A stretch of 64,000 nt of DNA from Laburnicola sp. R22_1 (lineage: Eukaryota > Ascomycota > Dothideomycetes > Pleosporales > Didymosphaeriaceae): assembly GCA_014281115.1 (NCBI GenBank), contig JACONQ010000006.1:1736001-1800000 (forward strand), in the 5' to 3' direction. The notes under the pieces were generated by a model that searched no databases, was not told the origin of the DNA, and saw only the letters and a list, made by a program, of their open reading frames with translations. Below are positions 25,300 to 36,970 of this stretch, one piece after another. The translations under genes were made by a program, and so were the position numbers. Position 1 is the stretch's first letter. Each line of letters begins with the position of its first letter.

Positions 25300-28200
25300 A
25301 TAGACTAGTAATTTTAAAAGTATACTCTTCGTTAATAGTAATAAGTAGATATAGGCTATATAATAAAGTTTTTATACTAAGTTTCTCTTTATAGTAGTTA
25401 TAGTAAGTCTTAAACTAGTAAAGACCTAATTTAGCTATACTATAAAGTAGTTATATAATATAACAAATTATATCTTATAGAAAGTTTATATATAGTTCCT
25501 TGGGTAGTCTAGTATAGAGTAAGTAGTTTAGTTTGTTAGTAAACTAAATATAGGCCTAGGTAATATTTTATAGTTTAAAATATATTCTATATATTGTCTA
25601 AAGGTTTGCTTCTAATACAAGGAGTAGGCGCTAGCTTATCCTTAAAATAGTAGGTAATTAGGTAAGAATTTTATCTTTCTCTTTATTAAAGTAGCTAGTA
25701 AATATAAGGTAGGATTTCTTATATAGTTAAGTAGTCTTAACTTTAACTTCTTATATAAGGTAGAGGTTAAAAATTCTACTCTTATATTTAGATAGGTTAA
25801 AGAGAAGAATCTTAAGTATACTATCAGTAATAAGAGTATTTATTTCTATATAATTTAGCTCTTTAAAAGGTGCTTTAAGCTTTATAATTACACCTTCTAT
25901 ATAGAGCTTTAGAAATAGTTTCTAATTACTTATCTCTTTCTAGAAAAGGAATATAGTATTCTTTTTCAGGCAGCCTCTTTTTCTTTTCTTTAGAGGATTC
26001 CTTTACGTAGAGGTAATATTATCCACTTTATATAATAATAGAAAAGTATAATCTTTTTATAATAGTATAGCTTAACTTATATAGAGTAAAACTTTACTAA
26101 ACTATTTTCTAAGTTAAAAATTATATCTTTATTCTTAATGCCCTTAATCCTATATAGGCCTATCTATTTAACTTTCTCTTTCTAGACTATAACCTTAAAT
26201 CTAAGTAGGGGCTTAAGAACTTTATACACTACTAATAGACTATAATAGGTGTTTAGCATATAATTAATATTAGTCTTATTCCCTTTCTTCTATAATATCT
26301 TTATTATCTTTTATATAGCATTTATACGTGTAATAATATTAGATAATAAAGAAGAATTTATACTAATTCTAGAATATGTGCTAAAGACTAGTAGTATAAA
26401 TATAAGGCTATCTAGACCTAGAGTATTATTAATAGCTTTAATAGCTATTTAGAGAATATCCTCCTTATCTATATAATTTTCTAGTTTAGCCTTAAGAATA
26501 TTAAAGGCTCTATAAATAGGTGCGTGTAAATACTTAATCTTCTCTATTACCTACTATACTTTTATAGGTAGTTGCTTATAGATTATACTAATAATCTTTG
26601 TATAGTTTCTAATCCTATCTAATATAAAGTTTATACCTAGATTATATATAATATAGTTAAGTAGACCTTAGTAAATATTAATCTAGCATCTATAAAAGGC
26701 TTCCTATGCATCTTATATAGATATTAATTTTAAGAAGATTATAGCTTAAAATAATATATCTATATTTATAATATATAGCACGTCTCTAGTTCTAGTATAT
26801 ATAATATTAATAATAATCTTATAGTTAAAGTAGGTGTTATCCTTAATAGTAAACTTAAAGTAACACAGGACTTATTTATATAATTAATAATAGTAGAAAA
26901 ACTTCTAGATTTTATTTAGTATAGTAGTATCTACTTTATAGCTAGTATTAGTAAGCATCTTTTAAAGTTTTTCTATATAAAGATATCTAAATTATTAATA
27001 AAGGCAACAGAGTTCTTATTTAGTAAAGAAGAACACAGTTTCTTCCTTACTAATATTAAAGAAAGGGTGTCCCTATTTGCGTATAATAGGTATAGTTATA
27101 CTATTCTTTTATATAATAATATCTAGAATATTATTAAAGGAGACACCTAGCTTATTAGCATCTACTAGTAAGAGTAGAAATAGTGTTAGAGTGTCTAAAA
27201 TATAGTAGATAACTATTCCTATAAAATTTATAATTTATATAGTTCCTAGAGATCCTTATAGATTGTAACCTCTAAAGCTAATATTAGTATTACTAGATAT
27301 TTAATTAATCGTTATATAAGAGTTCTCTTATATATATACCTCTAGCTATGCTTTACTAATAGTAGAAATTCTTACTATACCTATATTTTATAGTTTACTT
27401 TAGTATATTATATAGTGTTAATTTTTAAGAATAAACTATTCTACACACTTCTCTAGCTCTATTTTATAAATATATTTGCTAGTTATGTGGTAAAGATTGG
27501 CAGTAGTAGTTAGGTAGAACACTTAAATATTACTATCCTTATTATATTTATTCTGCTTCTTTTCTTTATATGAAATAGGTTCCTTATTATTATACCCTTC
27601 TATATTTTATATATAGGACTAAACAGTTTTATATCAAGGCGTTTTATTATTATACTCTTTATAAAAGGTAATATACTATCCTATTACATAGGTACACTTA
27701 TTACATAGATAGTTAAAATACTAATAACCTTCTTTATAGTATATAAAATACTTCCTTAGTCTTATACAAATATTATTTAATTAGGATCTAAATTATAATA
27801 ATAATAATATAAATTATTTATAAAATTCTTATCTATAAGAGTCTAGTAATCCTCCTGTTTATATAGAAAAGCTATATTTGCAATTAGTGTAGTACGTATT
27901 AGTTTTTATAGATACTAATTAGATTAGTAATTAATTACAACTTAGGTTAATATATAGATTAGTAAATAGAGCGTTATAGACAGGCTTTAGAGTAAACATA
28001 GCCTACTCTAGCTTTAGGTATCTATAGTATACTTATATAATAATAGTAAAAAAGGAATTTCCTTAGTAAAGTCTACACCTAATACTCTCTATATAAGAGT
28101 AAGCTTATTAATTATTACCTTTAGGACTTTATATAGACTCTTACTAAGGTTCTTACGCTAGTACTATATAAAGGTTATTATAGTTTAGTCTATCTAATAC

Positions 28201-29935
28201 TAGTTATAGTTAATAGTAGTATTAAAGTAACTATTAAGTGCTTTGTATAAGCACTTCTATAATTATCTAAGGCAGATAGAATAGGAGTAATACTATACTT
28301 TATAGCTAGTTAGAATATTTAGAAAGATGTCTAGGTATTAATTCTTAGTAATATCTAGACGTCTATATAGATCTATAAAGATTCTAGTCATATTTACTAA
28401 AATATTATATAAAGCTCTAGTATAGTTATTATTCTTATTCTATATCTTTTAAAATTAGATTATTTTATTACCTAGAATTCTCTAAAGAGGTAGGTTATAC
28501 TTAGGCAGAAGCTTATATAGGTTAAATTATAGTATAGTGCCTATAATTTATATTTAACTAGTAGTAGCTCTATTGTATATAGCGTTTAATAATTGCAAGC
28601 AGGTAGGCAAAATAGTAGTTAGGTACTATACATAAAGAGTAGTAGTTTATTTAGTTATTTATACAAATAAAATTATTTTTAGTACTTATATAAAAGTATT
28701 CTTAAGATATCTATAGGGATTTATAGTTATAGAGATGCCTATAGTAGTAATAGCTTACTCTATTTAGATTTGTATAATAGCCTAACTAGCTTAGGTGTCT
28801 TTAAAAGTAGTCTTAGTATTTGTGTATATAAAGTTAAGTAAGCTACTAAAAGTAGTAATATATAAGTAATATCCATATTATCTTAGGCTACTTTATATAG
28901 TTTACTAGTACTTATAGCTCCAGTATTTATTTTTAGTATAATACTCTTTTCTTCTAGGACTATAGTAAGCTCTGTTCTAAATGCATAGTTTAACTTTAAA
29001 AAATAGTGTTCTTTCTATCCGTTAAAGTCTTCCTAGAATAATTCTAAGAAAGCTATCCCTTTTTAGTATAATATATAATAATTTGTAATAGTATATATTG
29101 CGTAAAATTACATTTCTAATAGAGAGACATTGTCTACTAGATTAATCTTATCCTTTTAGTACTTAGGTCTTATTCCCTTACGCAGTATTGCCTTTAATAT
29201 TTCTATCCCTTTAGTATACTTATTATATAGTCTACTATATTTAGATATATTAGTCTTGTTTTATAAGGCAAGAGTAGTAAAGGTAGGGACTTTATACAAA
29301 GTAGTAGTAGGGGTAGTTATTATATAACTAGTTTGTTTAATAGGTTAGTTATATAAAGGGTTACACTTTATTAAAGTTTATTATTATCTAATTATATGCT
29401 TATATTAGGAAGAAAAACATCGCAGACCTTTTAGTATATAGTTGTATGTTTATATAGTTACTAGTAATATGCTTAGTACACTATTTCCTCTTAAACGTTA
29501 TATAGTAGCGATATCTACTTACTAACTTAATAAAAGAGTTAATCTACTATCTCTATAAATAAGAATAGATTTTGCACATCTTATATAATCGTTCCCTTTA
29601 TTTTATATAGTAGTATTAGTTACTTACTAACTCCATAAATATTTAATCTACTATTCTCTTATATATAGAGGATAGAGTATAATAAAACAAATTATATAAC
29701 TAATAATAATTTATATAATTTGTCTTTACTCTTACTAATTTATTGTTAAGAGTTAGTTAATTACTAATTAGTATTAAATAGGCTCTATAGCTAGCTATAT
29801 AGATATTAATATCTAATACTCTATACAAGTAAGTGGAGAGAGTGTATAGGATAATTATACAAAGAAAGGAAATAATATAATAGAACTAACTTAGTATTAA
29901 TTACTTATCTCTAGAAAGAGTATAGATAGAAAGGA

Positions 29936-30829
29936 CAATTGTTGCAACCGACACAATTTTGTTAGTAGAAGGGGCCGAATTTTTTTAAGCGATAAGTAAC
30001 TCACAAGGAGCCAAACTAAAGTTTAACTAGATGCGTATATATATACCACAACTATACTTCTATTATATACAACTCTATATTATACTTTACTAGTAAGGAG
30101 AGCTATAGCAATATTAAAAGGCATGCTGGCATGTCTCTAATAGCTGCCTTCGCTTATCCCTTCTCTATTAGTATTCCTTAACTATAGTTTTGGAAATACT
30201 CACACAACTACTATTTAGATAATAACCTATCTAGTTTATTATAGTAAGTTCTTAACTTTACTATACTTATTAATGCTTATATAATATAAATAGATTTAAA
30301 ATTAATACTCTATCTACGCTATCCTAACTATTTACTAGTAACACTTACTAATAGTAAGTGCGACTATGCTTATATATAGCTATTTAAGGAGGAGGAGAAA
30401 GAAAAGAAGAAGGGGGTAATAATAGAAAGATAGATAATATTAGAATTCTTAAGAAGACAGTAGCAAGGTACTATAACTTGCCTAAGGATACGCTTATTAA
30501 CTTAATCTTATACGATTACTAATATATATAGAAACTAAGGAGAACGCTACGTTTAGTAAGAGGGAGCTAAAAAGAATAAAATCTCTTATTAAATATATTA
30601 AAGAAGATAATAGTCTCCGCCTAGAGTATATAGTATATATTAAGGCGCTCTATAAGTATTACCACTTATAAAGATAGTTGCTAGGTCTAATTGTTTATTT
30701 ATAGGTTAATTATAAGAGAGGTATTTAGTGCTACTTTATTTAGTTCTATTGCAGGTTTAGCATCTTAAAATTAAACTGTTTAGCTTAAAAAGCAAAATTA
30801 AACACATGTCGAGCATCTTGCGGTAACAA
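29936..30829. mobile_element. Unassigned 894-bp insertion in the copia-like LTR
   Basis: It interrupts the 5' LTR of copia-like copy 2. The flanks GAGTATAGATAGAAAGGA (29,918-29,935) and GAGTAGATAGAAAGGA (30,830-30,845) are a direct repeat with a 2-bp gap, giving a duplication of at least 11 bp. Around 30,440-30,520 the + strand suggests a helix-turn-helix like run VARYYNLPKDTLIN as in pogo transposases, so it could be a deleted DNA transposon. Ends show only a five-base inverted match (TTGTT). Confidence 0.55.
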
Positions 30830-30973
30830 GAGTAGATAGAAAGGAGAAGATCCTAAAATATATAGGCTATAGTAAATATGTATTACGTAATCCCTATATA
30901 ATGCTATTGTGCGACAATATTAAAACCTTAACCTTCTTAGGTGCCCTTCCCTATATAGTATACGGACACTAGA

Positions 30974-31530
30974 TATAAGAGTAGAAAAGTCTAATATTTA
31001 AAAAAAAAAAAATACAAACACTTATTTTTTTATAGACTTAATTTTACTTATAGTAGAATTAAAAACTATATTTTTAACTTTTTTATAAAAATAATAATTT
31101 GATTAGAACTAATAGTTATAAAATTTAATACTCTTTTAATATGCTCTAAAAGAGTAGTAAATTTATAAGCTTCTAATATCTTACTAGCGCTAATAGTTTT
31201 TATAATATCTAAAATAAAATTTTTGTAAAGAGGCTTAATAATAGGTAAAATAAAAGAGGCAAGTAGCTATAGTATTATATTAGCTAAAGAAGATAACACT
31301 AAAATCTAACACTCATAGTAAGTTTATTAAAAGAGCTTAAAAAATAATATAAGTATTTTACTAAATTATAAAAATTTAATATATAAACTTTATATCTTAT
31401 TTAGAATATTTAGTATTAGTATTATTTACTTTATAAATTCTAAATTAAGTATTTTAGATAGCAAAGCTATGCTTATAAATAAAGATATTAAGATAAACTT
31501 ACTAAAAATTAATAAAAGGCTTATTAGTAT
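30974..31530. other. AT-rich degraded DNA, nothing recognised
   Basis: No intact ORF or terminal repeat seen. Confidence 0.5.
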
Positions 31531-31542
31531 AACTTTTATTAT

Positions 31543-31669
31543 GTGGCGTTAAATTAACTATCTAGGGGTAATACGACAAAGGCTTTTATCACAGATAACA
31601 TGACAGAAAAAGCAGAGCCTTTTGCTTAGTAATTAAAAAAAGCGTGAAAAGGTAGTTAACAAAAATGCG
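31543..31669 (+). mobile_element. Family A fragment, 127 bp, with perfect 12-bp TSD
   Basis: AACTTTTATTAT at 31,531-31,542 and 31,670-31,681. The fixed terminus GTGGCGTTAA is intact on the left. It is less RIP-mutated than most copies. Confidence 0.85.
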
Positions 31670-31681
31670 AACTTTTATTAT

Positions 31682-33337
31682 AAAGAATATAGCCTAGAAT
31701 AAACTTAGTAAGCTTAGTTTTAGTAGAGTTTTGTTATAACCTATTTTAGACTTAAAATATAAATTAGTAAAAAAAGTTTGCTAAGAATTATTATACCTTA
31801 CCTAAGTACTTACTAAAATAAACAATATAGATCTCATAGTTATATTCCTTTATAAGCTTTTATATATATAGAATAACTTACTTAAAGTAGTATTAGTAAG
31901 GTAGCTTATAAATATAAGCAGCTTTAAAAATAAAATCCTTAAATATTCTATAAATAGCTTTAAAAGTCTTTTAATTATAGCTTAAGTCTTTAAAGAACTA
32001 CTTAAAATTAGTAAAAAAATATTAAAAAACTAAGGAACTAACCTTTTACTAGTCCTTTATAGTTTTATTATATATAAACTTTTTAAAGTTTTTATACTAT
32101 AGATATTTAAAGTAAAAAGTAACAGCTTAATATTATAAGTAGAAGTACTATAAGTTATAATTTTTATAAAAAATACTAACTTATAGTTAAGCTAGACTTT
32201 AAACGTTTGCCTAGAGTTCTAAACTCTAGTATAAGGTATTATTTAGGAACTTTACTTCTAATAAAAATTAATAATAAAGAATATAGTAAAAGTAATACTA
32301 AAGTAAAAGTAGTAATAAAGGTGCAGTGTAATATTGATTAAAAATGTTATAATTATAGTAATAAAAGAAAAAGAAAAGTAAAACTAAGGAGAACCCTTTT
32401 TATTTATTTTAACTAAAGTAAATATCACTAGTATAAATACTTAACTAAAATAGATAACTATACTATAAACACTAAGAGATATAAATATAAACATATTAAA
32501 TATAATAACTAAAATATTTTATAAAAACTAAAAATATAAATATAAATACGGAGGAGCGTATTGTGGTGGGTACGGGCGTAAGGCCGTCTAAGTATAGCAG
32601 AAGTCTAGATAGTAAATCTACGCTGTGGTGGGAGACTATAAGCGAGGATTTTAGTCTAGAAATAAACGAAAACTTAGACTCCTTAGTGAGTTTAAATCTC
32701 GCCTTCTCCCCCCTCTGGTTTTTAAACACCAAAAAACTAATCTTTGTAGATAAGAAGAAAAGTAGCCAAATAAGCTAGTATATCTAATAATTAAGAAATT
32801 TCTAACTATTTAAGCTAGTCTTAACTAAGTTATTAGATTAAACTTATAGAATAGGAAAGCTATTATTAGCAAGTACCTCTAATAATTAAGAAATCTCTAA
32901 CTAGTTATTAATTAGTCTTAATATGTTATTGAGATTTAAACTTATAGGACGAGAAAGTTAATTAAGGAATATTACTATCTTCTAATCCAGAAAAAGCTTT
33001 TTTAGAAATTTTAATTCATGCTTTAGATAGATAATAGACCACTAGTATTAGTTTTCTCTTAACCCCCTTTAAAGGGCTTTTTTCACTAGGGGAAAGTGCC
33101 CCTTGTCTACCTATACGATTTGCCTATGGCTATATTTACTTTATAGAAAATTTAGAAGTAATAAAAACGTTATTAATAATAAATATAAATATATTAGATA
33201 TAATAACTAGATTATTTTATAAAAAGTAAAAAAATAAAAGTCTAGTACTCTTTATAAATAAAGTATACTTAAAACCTTGTAAAGGCTTAAAGTACTAATA
33301 CTAATATATATAATACTAAATATATTTTTAAAACTTT
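31682..33337. other. AT-rich degraded DNA with a GC-richer insert-like patch
   Basis: Bases 32,455-32,550 and 33,165-33,240 resemble each other (ATATATTAAATATAATAACTA type run), and the part between them (about 32,545-33,160) is less TA-biased and holds short overlapping ORFs of 70-78 codons on both strands. It looks like a further insertion of about 0.6 kb. No domain recognised. Confidence 0.4.
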
Positions 33338-33731
33338 AGGTGCGTATATATTGTTAACTAACTATCTAGGAGTAGAATAATAAAGGCTTTTGTCTTAAAT
33401 AATATAACAAAAATAGTAGAGCCCCCTGCTTAGTAATTAAAAAGATTATAAAAAGGTAATTATAAAAAAAGCGTATTTAAACTACTAAGTAAGTTTAGTA
33501 GTCTTAGCGTAAGACTTTTATAAGTAAAATTTTTATAAAGATACTTAGAGCTTTATAAGAGACAAAGACTTTAGCGCTACTATACTATAAGCTATTTTTT
33601 TCTATTCTAAGTTATAAACTACTATTTAGATTATTATAAATAATATAAGTTAATATTTAATATTTACTATATTAATAGGTATTTCTCCCCTAGGGTTAAT
33701 CTATAATATTACGTAATCCTAGACTAGTGTT

Positions 33732-33921
33732 AGGGAGCTCAGGTGACTAATAATCGAAAAAGTTGATATTGATAGAATCTACGTATGGGTGCCAGCCAAA
33801 GGTGCTGGCTAAGCTCATAAGGCGCGCGAGGCGCGCTAAGAACGCGCTAGTACCTAATCGGGACTAGCGCTGGGGAAACCTCGGTAGTCGGCGTAAGGTA
33901 ACTCCGACCTGGTTCCATAAC
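33732..33921. mobile_element. 190-bp GC-rich insert inside family B
   Basis: Absent from the matching place in the copy at 9,496-10,762 (near 10,715). It is flanked by diverged copies of the target (GACTAGTGTT and GCTGGTTGTT). It contains a perfect stem GCCAGC/GCTGGC (about 33,791-33,810) and two GCGCGC-type motifs. It is CpG-rich, in contrast to its surroundings. Confidence 0.55.
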
Positions 33922-33986
33922 AGCTGGTTGTTTAACTAACCACTATGTTATATAATTAATAATTTCTTTAATAATATTTTTAATGC

Positions 33987-34206
<220 letters not shown>

Positions 34207-36070
34207 GTAAGTAACCTAACTATTTTATTACTCTTCTATAGTAGATCTTTCCTCGTAACTAGCGAGCTATATACTACCTCCTAGAGCCTTACTGCTACCT
34301 ATCTCCTCTATACTCTCTCTACTACTACTTACTCTTACTTCTATTATGCTACTACTCTTACTTTTTATTATTCTTATACGCTCGTAAAATCTTAACTACT
34401 ACTAGAAGCTTCTCTTGCTATAGTTGCGCGCGCACTCTAGCAATATATAAGGAATACCTTTTTCTTCTCTAATAGTTGCCTACTACTATATTTTAGTCTA
34501 TTCTTTAGTCTTACTAATAACGTAATAGTAAGGAGCTATTATTATTTTATAAATATTGCTATATTATTATTTAGGCCTCTATATAAAAGGATAGCCTTAC
34601 ACTTAAGAATTTAAAATTATGTAAACATAGTATATAGCCTAAATAGATTATTAGTTATAACCTCTAGAATAGTATAATTAATCTAGTCCTCTAGCAGCCC
34701 TGCCTTAACTATATTTTATAATAGGTAGGCTAGAGAGCTAATAGTGCCTAGCTAGTTGTCTATGCTAGTTTTAAATTCTCTAGCAGCTATCTAACTATAG
34801 GTATTAGATAACTTAATCTTAGAATGCTAGAAAGCTAGCTCGCCGTATATATTAAAGAGTTAAATTTAAAAGACTTAGTATTATGTGTATTAAAAAGGAA
34901 GAATTTTTAGATATTATAGATATTGCAAGAGATAGACTTATATAATATATATATAGTAAACTATAGTTATAACTCTACGCTCTACTATAGCTCTCTAATA
35001 GTCTACTAGTTAAGAAATAATATATAACTTAGTTATACTAAATAGTAGACTATCTATTAACTACTGTTAATAATACTATTGTGTAGAACACTAATAATAA
35101 AATTATTATTATTTTATATATATTTTATTACTACTACTATATGCTAGGTACTAGATTATAGTGCCTTCTATTTTACTTCTCTCTGTGTATAGTGCGGACT
35201 TAACCTTAGTTAGAATCTCTATATAATACAGATCTTTAATATTAATAAGTATATACTACTATACTTATAAGTAAAATAAAAGTAATATATACTAGATATA
35301 CTATTACTCTATTACTATACTAAGATTATTTTTAATAAAAACTTTACTATCTCTTTATATTCTACTATCTACTTAGTTAATAGCAGCCTTATTAATATTA
35401 AGGTACTTACTAATACTAAAAAGTACTCGCTAGAGTTTTATATAACTATTAATTAGATAATAACTATGCTAGAGTTCTATTCTATTTATAAAATTCTTAT
35501 CTAGCGTAAGAAAGAATAGATATATCTAACTATTTATAAGGCTATTTTTATTTACTAGTTAGGTTAGTAGCTAGTCTAGTTTGCTAAACATAAAATAATT
35601 ATAGTTTTATACTAGTAAATATAATTACTTTTTATTAGTTTTAAAATTATCTAGTAAAGAGTATAAAAAGAAAATAATATGGTGTTTATTAATAATTTTT
35701 AGTATAGTAAAAGTATTATATAAATCTATAAAATCCTTCTAGCTATTATTACTATTATTACTATTAAGTTAGCTTATTTATGTAAGTATACTATATAAGT
35801 AGTGTATACGTATAAATAACTAATAATAGTAGTAGTAATAAGCTAGGTATACTATCTACAGTGTAAGTATATTTTACTAAAACTAAAAGCTTATAGGTAT
35901 TTAGGAGTATAAGTAAGTTTAAACTATTATTGCGTTAGTATATTTAAGATTAGGTATTAATTAGAATTAAATGCTATATATAGTATATATAACCTTCTCT
36001 TTTAATCTACTCTAACTTTAAACTAAAAAAAGGTTAAAAAAGCATTTAGTAAACTAACTAGGTACGTATA

Positions 36071-36682
36071 AAAGAGATCTATACTATTACTATAAAAGTA
36101 TAAAATATAATACTAGAATATTATAAAAGGGAAGAAAGGTATATATAAAAGGCTAAGCACCTTTTTACTAGTTACTTAGCCTACTACTTTAAAACTTTAA
36201 AATTCTAAGTCTATACTTCTACTAAGCTAAAGGTATATAAGTCTATAGCTAAAGTTACCTTTAAACTCTATTAAATTTATAAGTTTACTTAGATAACTCT
36301 AACCTCTTAGCCTAAAGCTCTTTATAATATTAACTTTACTTATCAAGTTATAAATCTTTATAGGTCTAGTATATTTAAGAAAAGTCTAGTCCTCTAGTTC
36401 TATTAACTAAAATATAAATTAAATCAAGATAAAGAGCTTTATATAGACTTTAAAGTAATATAAAAATTATTTAATTTAGATAATTAGTTATTAAGAATAA
36501 TTAAAGTGTTTAAAGTCTTTTTATAGTAAAAAACTTTGAATAAAGACTTCTTTATTCTATTATTCTATTATATAACTATAATATAAAAATAGATTTTAGA
36601 GATAGTACTTATAATATAGTACTTAAAAAGATAATATTTTCTAATTAGAAAATAATATAAAGTTCTTTCTTTAAATAAAAAA
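36071..36682. repeat. Unassigned AT-rich repeat (E), second copy
   Basis: About 36,140-36,360 matches about 9,260-9,480. A + strand frame through about 36,230-36,680 is open for long stretches with few stops, but no domain is recognised. Confidence 0.45.
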
Positions 36683-36970
36683 TATAACAGTTCTATGCTA
36701 GTCTCCCTGCTAAGCACACTCTATTACCTTTCTTTCACACCCTATTTCCCTCTATCTGCGCCTTTTATTTTTCTAAAGGCGCCTTTCCTAGATAGTATTA
36801 GCGTGTAGTTAGCGTGGGCCTATACCTTACGCTACCCTCTATATAAGAAAGGGCCCCCTATATCCCTTTCTTATTCACTATTGTAGAATAGTATTAATTT
36901 AACTAGCTCTTTTAACTATTCTAGCTGCTCCTATTAGGTTAGTCCTATAAGGCTGTATATCACCCTTATA
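36683..36970 (+). repeat. 5' LTR, 288 bp
   Basis: Begins TATAACAG (expected TG changed to TA) and ends CCCTTATA, where the other LTR ends CCCTTGCA. Differences to the 3' LTR are mainly C/T and G/A transitions. Confidence 0.85.

Larger units (their letters stand above)
18045..30968 (-). mobile_element. Ty1/copia-like LTR retrotransposon, copy 2, split by nested insertions
   Basis: Segments 18,045-18,088, 20,203-20,474, 22,318-22,374, 23,793-24,146, 25,313-29,935 and 30,846-30,968 run colinear with copy 1. RNase H, RT (about 25,320-26,150) and integrase (about 26,450-26,900) appear in that order on the minus-strand side. The breaks are filled by a mariner, a pogo, family A, family D and an unassigned insertion. 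The 5' LTR ends at 30,968 with TG on the minus strand. All frames are RIP-closed. The left limit may extend to 15,970. Confidence 0.7.
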
